64,000 bases of DNA from Spinacia oleracea. Lineage: Eukaryota; Streptophyta; Magnoliopsida; Caryophyllales; Amaranthaceae. Both the position numbers and the translations under genes were made by a program. Shown piece after piece: positions 56,201-64,000 of this stretch (its first letter is position 1; every line of letters begins with the position of its first letter). The stretch lies in NCBI RefSeq assembly GCF_020520425.1, contig NC_079490.1, positions 49,454,517 through 49,518,516 of the forward strand. The letters are read 5' to 3'. The notes beneath the pieces were generated by a model, which was not told the origin of the DNA, searched no databases, and saw only the letters and a program-made list of their open reading frames with translations.

Positions 56201-59200
56201 TATAAAGTGATTTTGGCAAGGCCTTCAAAGTTCAACTACACTGGAGTGGTTCTCGATTTCTTTTGTTGGGGTTTTGTAGGGGAAACGAGTACTGTAAAAA
56301 TCTGTGCCTCTGTGGTATCCTGAGATACAAGCATACAACCACTTTTGTGTAGAGGAAAGGGTAAAGGATTCTCTTTTTAATCATAATAGAATGTGAAAAT
56401 TTACCTTACTCTAAATTTCGTAGTACCACTCTCTAATCCATCCTTGGCCCCTTGGTAAAAATTCTGTGAGATGCACGTGGTCATGGTATGCAACCGAGTG
56501 TTAGTGGAAAAAAAATGAATGCCTGGAAACTTGAGAACGCTTATGATTAGGTCCATTGGAAATTAGCCAACTCGAGTAGTGGAGTGTTCATGGTTGTTTG
56601 TCACTCCATTGCCTAATCTTTATTTTGTAACTATATAGCAGGAATCTCTGGAACTCCCAAAGATACCATGCTCTGTGTTTTTACTGATTTTAATTTGCAT
56701 CTGTACCCATTTCTCCCTGGTATGAATTGACAAAACCGAGTCCCAAAAGAAATAGCCTTCCCTGGTTGGCCTATTTCCAATCATTCTTTAGACTTTGGAG
56801 CTACCTAGAGGTGAAGATGTCCTGATAGTTGGATCTATGCTCCTTGCAAACATTATCATAGACTGTCCCATTAGTAAATATGAAGTGATTACAGATTGTT
56901 TATTACGGAATAATAGAATTGGCTAAGGTATTAATGGATGCCTAAAAGAAAAACTTGCCAAAAACAGAAAGTCTTGATCTCGAATCTTGACAACAATCTA
57001 AGTGTTACCACAAACAGAGCTCTAGAAACAAGAACATTTCTGGTTGTTGATATATTGATACAGACTAGTTGCAAGAGGAATCATATTCCTCAAACTTGTT
57101 CCCTGTTTAGTCAATGGAATGAATGGATGATAGTTTGCAAGATTCTTTTAGTATGTCATGTATTTTAGAACGGTTTTGATTCTTCTGTATAGATGGGAGC
57201 TAGGGCTGTGAAGTAGCATCGTAAAAACTCATAATAAATCACTTATACCCATGCGACAACCAATTGTGCACCACCAAATGATGATCTACTTTCTCGATGT
57301 TAATAATTTATCTTGAATGTGCTCGTATTAATTTTCTTCCCGAACAATTCTAGTGCTGTGTTCTGGAAAAGTTCATAGACATCATATTCTCTAATATTTA
57401 TCTAGTTTCTGCTCTTGCAAGGCTTGGATTTGACAATGTGTTCTGCTAGGTGTGACTGTGTGCGGCTTTTTGGTTAACATTGGCTTTTCTGTTACTTAAG
57501 GTTTATTGATTGACATTTTCTTTCAGGGTCATGACCTTGTGATGCATGTCCTATACCATCTCCATGGTTTGATTACTATAGAAGTTGAACAATCTTCTGG
57601 TGCTGCTGACTTGTATGAGAAATTCCTTCTTGGAGTTGTAAGAATTCATACATGATACATCTCTATTAATTAGTAATTTGTTCTTTCTTTAAAACTGAAA
57701 TTTAAATATTCTGTGTTTCTGCAGGCGAAATCGTTGCTGGATACTCTGCCTGCTTCAGACAAGTCTTTTAGCAGACTCCTTGGTGAAGCTCCAATGTTGA
57801 CTGATTCTGTAACGAGACTGTTGGAGAATCTCTGTTATCCTGATGGGTCGGATATGCGAGGAAAAGATATTCGAGATGATCGTGTAACTCAAGGTCTTGG
57901 AGCTGTCTGGAGCTTAATTTTGGGGCGTCCACTAAATCGACAGGCCTGTTTGAGTATTGTTCTCAAGGTAATACGGTTGTGGTATTTTGCAGCTTTTATC
58001 ATTTGTTTATGAACTTTTCACAAAGAGCTCTTCTGTTAATTACTGGCTCCAGTTCTAGACATCATCAACTTACTATTCAACTTCTTCCTGTTGTTTGAAA
58101 GACAATTAATGTTCATTTGATGTTATTTGACATAAGAAACAAAATCAGCATAGTATACATGATTGATCAGAAAGATATTCTTACAGTTTGAGAGTGGTAT
58201 TGGCGGTGCCTTTTGGAACTTGGTTCCTTTGCCCTTCAGTTTTATTTGGCATAAGATAATGGGATTTTTTACTGGAGACGAACGCTTCCGTACAAGTCAT
58301 GTTGATTCTTTTAGTACTCCTTGCTTCCTTCCTCTTCCATGGTCATATGATTTGTGAAGTCTTATACAAGAAGCAATCTTTCACAGTCAGTGCACTTTGT
58401 TTGCTTATTTCTTTTCACAGTCAGTTCTGACTTATGAGTAAAACCTTAGGGGGGTGTTTTTTGGATTTTCCACATTGAAGAACTCCCACAATGCTCACTA
58501 ATTTTGTAAGGACTCTGAGGGCCTTTTAATCAGATGAGTACATTTATTTCTTGAGTCTATTTTATTTTTTCTAAATTTCTTTTGATATTGAAGGTCCTGT
58601 AGTTCAATCGAATGTCACCAATATGTGCAATGTGATAAAACATGGGCAGACTTGGAGTCACTTGTTCTTGCAGGTTTTATTTTGTGTTTAGTTTTTTCTG
58701 ATTTTGGGAGAGAAAATCGGGCTCAAGTAGCTTACTACTAGGAACAATCAAATTGTATTTGAATAGTATCTAAAGGGAAACATGATTAAGGCTTAAGGGT
58801 CCTCTGATATATTTCTTGGTATTTTAAGGTTTTTTCTTGTGAAGAAATGACCATACATTTGGTGGGATTGGATATTTGTTTAAGCTTACTTCCTTTGTTA
58901 TTGATTTATGGGGCTCTTTCTAGTGTCACTCTTGAGGGATTATTCACATGTTTGCACTAACAAAATAAAACCTTATTGTGTTGAATCCTTATACTCCCTC
59001 TGTTCTTTTTTGTTCTACTCACTGTAGACTCTTGTTTCTAAGTAAATATGGAAAAAATGAGTGGGTGTAAGAAAAAGTGAATAAAGTAAGAGCGATGTAG
59101 TAAAAAGGTGAGTATGTGTAAGGAAAAAATGAAATAAAGTAAGAGAGTGAGTGGAAAAGTGTAAAGATTGTGTGGAAAGGAGAGTAAAAAGGTGGTAAGA

Positions 59201-60383
59201 TTTGTACGCCAAAAATAGAATAAAGCAAAAGTGAATAGACTTTAAGAAACACCCCAAAAGGGAAAGAGAACATTAAGGAACGGAGAGAGTATTTTACTTT
59301 CTCTCTCCACCTCGTATCCTCACCATTACCGAGACTTCCGTAATTACCTGACGGGGTTCAACACTATCCTTCTTCAATATTTCCTCTTAATAATGAGTGT
59401 TGTTTGAAACCACATGACATCACTGCCATCTATTGTTTACAAATTTGGAACTCAAAATGTCATTGTCATGTTAGCAATCACAAAAGATGAAATTGACTAT
59501 CTACCAAAGAAATATTAGATTTTCTGTTTTCATCTAACTGACTTGATGCAAACTGAAGAATTCAAAATTTCCAAAATCAAAATCCTTGTGAAAGAAAGAT
59601 GTTCAAAATAAGGGACATTCAAAATGATTTATGTTGAGACAAGGAAGGGGTGTGGGGGTTAGGAGAAATATACTGGTGGAGGAAAAAATCCTATCTCTGA
59701 CTTGCCATCATCTTTCATTAAGTAAGGTGAAAACCTTTTGCATAGTGTGTTGGGTACTTGAGTTCTTTCTCAGGAAATCTACATGATTCTAACATTATCC
59801 GTATGTTGATGCAGTGTGCTGTTCATTCAGAAGATGATACTCGTGCTAAGGCCATCCGTCTGGTATGTCTTCTATCTTACTGTTGCTACTATAATCTATG
59901 TGTGATGCTGTATTGTTCATTTTTTCATTGAAAATGTAATTAGTTAGCTGGCGACGTTGTCAGGTTTTGAGATATCATTTTGGATCAGTGGAGCCCTGTT
60001 TTAGGCTAGTTCGTTTAGGTCTAATAAGTTTAGATGCTAATTAGTTGAGTGTCTATTACTCAAATTTAGCTTGGGCAGTTGGTTTCTATGTTAACATTGA
60101 AATTATTAAAATTTACAATTATACATAAGAAGTAAAGGTATTTTTTTAGGACTTGGCATATACGATAGATATTAGTTCTTTTGAAATTATTTTATATTTA
60201 TTTTGATGACACTCAGTGATGAATTTTCTCTCTCTTTTTTTCATCTGGCAGGTTTCAAACAAACTTTATCAACTCAATTATGTCTCTGAAACAATTGAGC
60301 AATATGCTAAGAACATGTTGCTTTCAGCTGTGGACTGCACAACAGATGCTGATGCATCCGAATCTATTTGCTCGGGAAGAGAA
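38058..60383 (+). CDS. Symplekin homologue (thirteen coding exons, partial)
   Basis: Thirteen exons join in one open frame with GT-AG introns: 38058-38217, 38751-38843, 39929-40031, 40496-40658, 46187-46358, 47321-47449, 48774-49364, 50000-50614, 54697-54765, 57527-57637, 57725-57967, 59815-59862, 60252-60383. That gives 876 codons; the first Met is at 38062. The product matches plant symplekin (PTA1-like; Arabidopsis ESP4), a nuclear scaffold for CPSF/CstF in pre-mRNA 3'-end cleavage and polyadenylation. Exons 1-6 form the HEAT-like N-terminal domain (DEDPGVARQAI, FNVSWLASGHPVLDAAKLI, KRPEHYGQVLPLLLDF). Exons 7-8 are a low-complexity linker with two DPRR motifs. Exons 9-13 lead into the C-terminal domain (VTQGLGAVWSLILGRPLNR). 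The usual first 70 or so residues are not visible, and the C-terminal exons are off the window. Confidence 0.9.
38751..38843 (+). CDS. Symplekin coding exon 2
   Basis: 31 codons after ATATTGCAG, to a GAG|GTAGT donor; includes WAEEMWMHMIEFKDAVLSLV. Phase 0 on both sides. Confidence 0.88.
39929..40031 (+). CDS. Symplekin coding exon 3
   Basis: Begins after TTATGTAG and ends GGAG|GTAAAT. It encodes PAFVGTRLLALKFLETC and SDASETERLTSG, the family block GVRLxALKFxE. Ends one base into a codon. Confidence 0.85.
40496..40658 (+). CDS. Symplekin coding exon 4
   Basis: Acceptor GACAG, donor TTG|GTAAGT. Encodes KELRFNVSWLASGHPVLD and LTITIVN; the phases fit exons 3 and 5. Confidence 0.9.
40659..46186 (+). 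other. Symplekin intron 4 (5.5 kb)
   Basis: A large intron with no recognised gene. It contains a run of 28 G at 43967-43994, a TG repeat passing into about 16 G at 45709-45744, and an A-rich run at 45011-45030. I saw no transposon ends that I could name. Confidence 0.6.
46187..46358 (+). CDS. Symplekin coding exon 5
   Basis: After GATTGCAG, to GAG|GTACTT. Encodes LASIARKRPEHYGQVLPLLL and SALLGFLRCTHPVIIE. Confidence 0.92.
47321..47449 (+). CDS. Symplekin coding exon 6
   Basis: After TTTTCTAG, to AAG|GTATTG; 43 codons. Encodes SRDRLVQELRLMSAGDAVDQ, the end of the N-terminal helical domain. Confidence 0.92.
48195..48496. mobile_element. Stowaway-like MITE in intron 6
   Basis: Ends ACTCCCTCCGTTCC and GGGACGGAGAGAGTA, with flanking TA. 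About 300 bp; the inner part holds the duplicated words GGGACGGCCGTAAATG and GGGACAGCCGTAAATG. Confidence 0.85.
48774..49364 (+). CDS. Symplekin coding exon 7
   Basis: After GGTGTGTAG, to AAGG|GTAGGT; 197 codons. It has a basic patch (SIKRKLLP; SKRMRYTSNGK), likely a nuclear localisation signal, then an amphipathic block (IEQMIAVIAALLAEGERASE), and ends with RRDPRR. Confidence 0.93.
50000..50614 (+). CDS. Symplekin coding exon 8
   Basis: After TTTCAG, to TTGG|GTATGG; 205 codons. It opens DPRRLDPRRVAVPAEA, continues as an acidic S/E-rich linker, and ends in the conserved helix start YVYLTEKQRQIVKKLAVER. Confidence 0.93.
50615..54696 (+). other. Symplekin intron 8 (4.1 kb)
   Basis: No gene seen. 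It contains the TIR element at 52569-53522, T runs near 51000 and 51027, and otherwise AT-rich unique-looking DNA. Confidence 0.6.
52569..53522. mobile_element. Non-autonomous TIR element in intron 8
   Basis: The left end GGGGGCGTTTGGTATGGGG and the right end CGAACCAAACATCCCC are inverted copies. About 954 bp. The left half is C/A-rich on the plus strand (CCACCACC-type), with no credible ORF. Ends of the form GGGGCGTTTGGT are common in plant MITE-like elements of the hAT or PIF groups; the superfamily is not settled because I found no clear target duplication. Confidence 0.65.
54697..54765 (+). CDS. Symplekin coding exon 9
   Basis: 23 codons after TTGTAACAG, to GCAG|GTACG. Encodes GGDDLVTMMVQQDIVLDYRD, the start of the C-terminal conserved part. 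Confidence 0.88.
55590..56330 (+). pseudogene. LINE reverse-transcriptase remnant in intron 9
   Basis: The decayed 3' part of an L1-type ORF2, in several frames. Recognisable pieces are FKIGDDKRICIRKDVW (near 55668), PLGRINTNDMLEKEIP (near 56035) and the zinc-finger-like CGASNDSCSHIFLHC with CYLWERL (near 56116-56195). These match the C-terminal zf-RVT region of plant LINEs. Stops and shifts separate the pieces. The upstream RT core is absent, as expected for a truncated or eroded copy. Confidence 0.7.
57527..57637 (+). CDS. Symplekin coding exon 10
   Basis: 37 codons after TTTCAG, to GTT|GTAAGA. Encodes HDLVMHVLYHLHGLITIEVE, the conserved GHxLxxxVLYxLH block. Confidence 0.92.
57725..57967 (+). 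CDS. Symplekin coding exon 11
   Basis: 81 codons after TTCTGCAG, to CAAG|GTAATA. Encodes AKSLLDTLPASDKSFSRLLG and VTQGLGAVWSLILGRPLNR, strongly conserved in symplekins. Confidence 0.94.
58992..59291. mobile_element. Stowaway-like MITE in intron 11
   Basis: Ends TACTCCCTCTGTTC and GAACGGAGAGAGTA, flanked by TA. About 300 bp with AAGTAAGAGAGTGAG-type inner words. The same subfamily occurs at 60425-60724. Confidence 0.85.
59815..59862 (+). CDS. Symplekin coding exon 12
   Basis: 16 codons after TTGATGCAG, to CTG|GTATGT. Encodes CAVHSEDDTRAKAIRL, the conserved AIRL block. Confidence 0.9.
60252..60383 (+). CDS. Symplekin coding exon 13
   Basis: 44 codons after TCTGGCAG, to GAA|GTAATT. Encodes VSNKLYQLNYVSETIEQYAK. 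The next exon is not found before the window end, so the following intron is at least 3.6 kb. Confidence 0.88.
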
Positions 60384-60424
60384 GTAATTAAAACTCTGAC
60401 CACCGTTTTCTAATGTTATATATA

Positions 60425-60724
60425 TTATCCCTCGCTCCTTAATGTTCTACTCACTTTCCATTTTGTGGTGTTTCATTAAGTTCTTCTTCTACTTAATTCT
60501 ATTTCTTGCAACCATCTTTTACCATCTTACCCCCCTTTCCTTGTATGTTTTACGTAGGAAACACTATCTCTTACTACCTCTACCTTTTTCTTACACCCAA
60601 TCATCGTTTTACACTACCTCTCTTACTTATTCCGTGTTTTTCTTACATACTCACTTTTCTCCAACTCTCCTATAAACAAGAGGCTACATTAAGATAAGTA
60701 GAACGTTAAGGAACAAAGGGAGTA
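60425..60724. mobile_element. Stowaway-like MITE in intron 13
   Basis: Ends CCCTCGCTCCTTAATGTTC and GAACGTTAAGGAACAAAGGG, then AGTA; inverted and related to the copy at 58992 in opposite orientation. Confidence 0.75.
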
Positions 60725-62163
60725 GTTAAGATGCAAAATGAGCCTTTTCCACTACTTTTGTCTCTCCACACACCCCATAACAGAAAAAGAAACTTGGCAA
60801 ACATATGGATATGGACTCGTAGGAGTAGGATAAGCAGAATATCATTTCTAGTTTATGATATTTGCGTCGCATACATGCTAAAGCGTGTATAAATTTTCCA
60901 AGAAAATACAATGTGTAGAGGACCTCAAACAAGACAGGAGAAGAACAAGAATTAGAATTATGGTTTCCTTCCCTGGGAAATATCTTGATTCTATAATATA
61001 AACCTTGAAAAGGATTTCCATCATCATTATAACATTTAGTTTGATGCCAAAGCACTGAAGTGGAAACAGTAGGATGGGGCACACATATACTCTGTTTTTA
61101 ATCCTTCTTGTAGCGAGAAGTTGAGAACTTGGCAAATGGCCCATCTTTTGGCGTTGGAGATATTTATTTAGCTTCATAACTTGGTGAATGAAGGTCCCAG
61201 GGCTATGTGCTTATGGGAAAGCATATTGCAATAAGTGTTCCTTCCTATGACATAGAATGATGCGCTCAAAGGAGATCGTAATATCGTATATCAATTGGAT
61301 TTCACTGGAAGTCCTCTCTTTAAGCAAAGGACTTCTAGGATATGCTTTTCAGAGATCTGTGAGAGTGTAGTTTGGCACACCCACTAACTTCGTTTGTTTT
61401 TTTGTCAATTTCTTTTCTCCGTGAGACAAAAAAATGGAAGTGATGTAATAGGCAAATGTAGTGTTAAACTCAATTATGGCATTTGCATGTGATAGATCAT
61501 CGTTACCTTATACCTTTTGTGAAAAGTACCTCTGTCCTAAGATCACTCATAACATCTTGAAGGTTTTCGGAATCCCTTGCCTTGCGTAGAATAACTCTGT
61601 TGCCAAGAAGCCTTCATAATTAGGCTTCACACGAGAATGTGGTTTGGTGGAGACTACAGTGGCACACATCTCAATATCTTTCTCTATGATGCGAGGTTGA
61701 GTACTTGGGTATGGGGTTGCAATCTATAAAATTCATACTTGTTGTTTGTAGGAACAACAATGGATCGGATCTTGCAGGATCAAAATCCCATCCAAATAAT
61801 AAACGGACCCTAAAACCAGGTCCAACTCCAACTCCAACTCCAAAGTTTTATACTCCGAGTCCTGGTTCGCCAGCATAGTTGGACATCCAGATTCGATCCG
61901 TATCCGCCTTGATCCGGACCTCTGCATCAAGAGTCTGAAATTTCAAACCTCGCTCAATTTAAACTCACAGCCATTGCCGTACACACCGTCGTTGCGTCTG
62001 CACTTCTCATACCCTTTTCCATCACACCCATACCCATTACCCACCCTTGAATCTTCCACCTTCAATGGTTGAATCGCATCTCTTTCAAGCTTAACCCGCA
62101 TAATCAGTTCCTTTATCTACTTCTGCTGCCTAGTAACCATTCACTATTGTTGCTGCTACCAAG
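60725..62163 (+). other. Intron 13 segment with no gene seen
   Basis: AT-rich DNA with no exon of the symplekin C-terminal domain that I could find. At 61745-61930 it has CCAACTCCAACTCCAACTCC-type simple repeats and TCCGGATCC-like words that recur near 63285-63345, possibly pieces of one more dispersed repeat. Confidence 0.4.
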
Positions 62164-63061
62164 CTTAGTTTAAAAAAGCGCGCCTTGGCGCAAGGCACCT
62201 TCGGCGCCTAGAACACCCCAGGCTCAACGCAGTCCAACAGGCACGCACCTTTGTGCGCCTTGTATGCCTTCAGGCGCTAAATGCTGACGTGGCACTTTTA
62301 TTTACCTTTATTTTTTTTAAATGATAAACCCACCCCCCATGTGACCTTCCAACGAGACCCGAGGAGAGAAAACAGATCTCGTGCTTCTTCTTCCTTCGCT
62401 GCTGCTGCTCGGCGGCTTCTCCTCCACGGTTTCCGACCTCCGGGTATGTACTTCTCTATCTTCTTCTTCTGTCTTCTTTTTCTCCTCCGACCGCGACAGA
62501 AGTTGCCGGCGAGGCCTCTCTGGTGCTTGGCAAGCACCAGATGTTGGTGGTTGTCTCTGGTCATCCGTTTTCAGTTTAAGTTCTCTTCTATTTTCGGTTT
62601 GTGTTTCTGGTTAGTCTTCTATCTTCGATCTTCTTTTCTCTTTCGCTCTCTTGCTTCTGTCGTCTTTCTAATTTTTTAATTGAAATATTTTTTTCCACTT
62701 TCTTTCTTCACGTGGGTGGTACTCCAACCTTTATCCTCTTTCACCTGCTACAATGATTCAAGCTATAATAAGTCAGTAACTCTAAACTCTAAAGACCATA
62801 GTGTTATTTAATTTATTTATTTTGTTTTTTTCTCCCTTTTTTTATTTAAAGGCTTTTATTTTACTTTATTTTAAAGCACCTTAGCTTATTTAAAAGCTTT
62901 TATTTTACGAAATACACTATCAATTTAACTTAGATTTACGCTTTATTTTTAATTTTTTGTTTTGGATTTTTTAAATTTTTTGTGCGCCTCATATAAAAAA
63001 GGTGCGCACCTGAGCCTTGGACCTTAGGGCTCTTGTGCGCCTTGCACCTTTTTAAACTAAG
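62164..63061. mobile_element. Non-autonomous TIR element with 7-bp target duplication
   Basis: 898 bp with ends CTTAGTTTAAAAA and TTTTTAAACTAAG, flanked on both sides by TACCAAG (62157-62163 and 63062-63068). The first and last 120 bp are packed with GCGCCTTG / AAGGCGC words; the middle is T-rich. No transposase; the open frame at 62281-62679 has no family features. End shape and duplication length suggest an hAT-like element (usually 8 bp), which I did not confirm. Confidence 0.8.
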
Positions 63062-63068
63062 TACCAAG

Positions 63069-64000
63069 AAACAGTTGCTATTCTTAAGGTAATTCCAATC
63101 GGTGTTGTTACTTTAACCCAAGAATTAAGATGGTGCTTTTGCTTGTGTGTAAGTTGATAGCAGGCTAGCAGCGGCGAAAACATTTGAGTGAGGAAATAGG
63201 TTCTTTTATCTTTTTATTAGTTATCAAATTGAGGTACTTGAGTTATTAAGCGGAAGTTGTTGGGATGTCATTATTTGTGTCACACTTGTGTCGGACTCGG
63301 ACCTGATACAAGATCAAATTCGGACTCGGACTTGAGTCAGACTCGGATTGGATTGTCATCCCTAGTTGTTTGGTAACATATTACACCCTAAAACCATACC
63401 TCAAATCGGGGGGGGGGGGGGGGGGGTTGAGAAAAACCCACAACCTTGGAATTAAAATTTTGAAAATATAAGATTAATGCTAATCTCCATCACTTCCAAT
63501 CACCGACATGCACCTACCACCCTCTCGCCTCTCCCCCAACCTAAGATCCAATTCCCTCATCCTCCACCACACTGCTCAGTGCAATTAATCAGTATGGGTT
63601 TTATATTATAATCCAAACAACTAGAATAAGATATGGGGGCCATCTAACAGGTTTTGATACTCAACTCCATACATGATAACGGTTTTGAACCTAATAGGGC
63701 CTTTGAATAAATGGAAAAAATACGACTGCTAGGTTGTTTACAAGTTTTTTCTTTTAGAGAAAGGTGTATCTGCTGTCATTCTTACACATCTGAGAAAGAA
63801 GCCTACTTAGTATTGTTTTCGGCATCTATAAAGGTGTGGATGATGTTATGCTATGGGTTGTATGTAGTATTGATGATATTATTAGTTTCTATGTTACTTG
63901 GACACTTTATTTTAGCTCAATTATCCACGTTGATCCTTGGCATTCCAACAAGAGTATGGATACTTCAACATTTCATTTAGGGCCAAAATAATTTTATAAA
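63069..64000 (+). other. End of window, intron 13 continued
   Basis: A G run of about 17 lies at 63410-63426. The open frame at 63711-63980 is hydrophobic and does not match symplekin; I do not support it as coding. Confidence 0.4.

Noticed and set aside
62281..62679. 132-codon frame inside the TIR element
   Set aside because: It crosses low-complexity CTT/TTC-rich DNA, has no transposase motif and starts in the terminal region.
63711..63980. 89-codon frame near the window end
   Set aside because: Does not match the next symplekin block and has no splice-border support.

Overview
This is nuclear DNA from a flowering plant. The evidence is an Athila-lineage LTR retrotransposon primed by tRNA-Asp, Tat/Ogre-like retrotransposons, FAR1-type Mutator (MULE) transposase remains, Stowaway-type MITEs, and a split gene for plant symplekin. 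The species cannot be fixed from the sequence alone; the repeat families would suit a Caryophyllales genome such as spinach, beet or quinoa, but that is a guess.

The left 36 kb is a stack of transposons. At the top is a young, apparently complete Athila-type element (1269-13854, minus strand) with near-identical LTRs, a perfect 5-bp target duplication, an unbroken 1843-codon gag-pol frame and a 480-codon downstream ORF. It sits in the leader of a Tat-type element (Tat-A, off the window's left edge to 15732; 5' LTR 14258-15732; gag start at 261). Tat-A sits in the coding region of a second Tat-type element (Tat-B, 15733-22325), which has a protease ORF but no visible gag, and carries tandem repeats where gag would be expected. 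Tat-B sits just past the stop codon of a decayed FAR1/MULE transposase gene (22332-25112, minus). A second MULE-like unit (about 25816-36110) follows. It holds gene fragments: a ribosomal P2-like exon split by an Athila-family solo LTR, several unrecognised exons, and two inverted tRNA-like sequences. The word AGAACAT is scattered about 50 times through the non-coding parts of both MULE-like units.

The right 27 kb (about 36740 to the window end, plus strand) is the host gene: symplekin, the scaffold of the mRNA cleavage/polyadenylation machinery. Thirteen coding exons join in one open frame with GT-AG borders (38058-60383); the gene runs off the right edge. The first part of the usual protein is not visible. 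Its introns hold Stowaway-like MITEs, two TIR elements, a LINE remnant and long homopolymer runs.

The most unusual signals are: (1) arrays of GC-rich palindromes just upstream of the TATA box in every LTR here, with a second array inside each element; in the Athila family the core is GCCCG-N-CGGGC with all four bases seen at the centre while the arms are kept; (2) the AGAACAT words, which avoid exons and echo the terminal repeats of the MULEs; (3) the inverted tRNA-like pair with odd anticodon hairpins; and (4) the gag-less Tat-B with a tandem array that reads as a repeating peptide.
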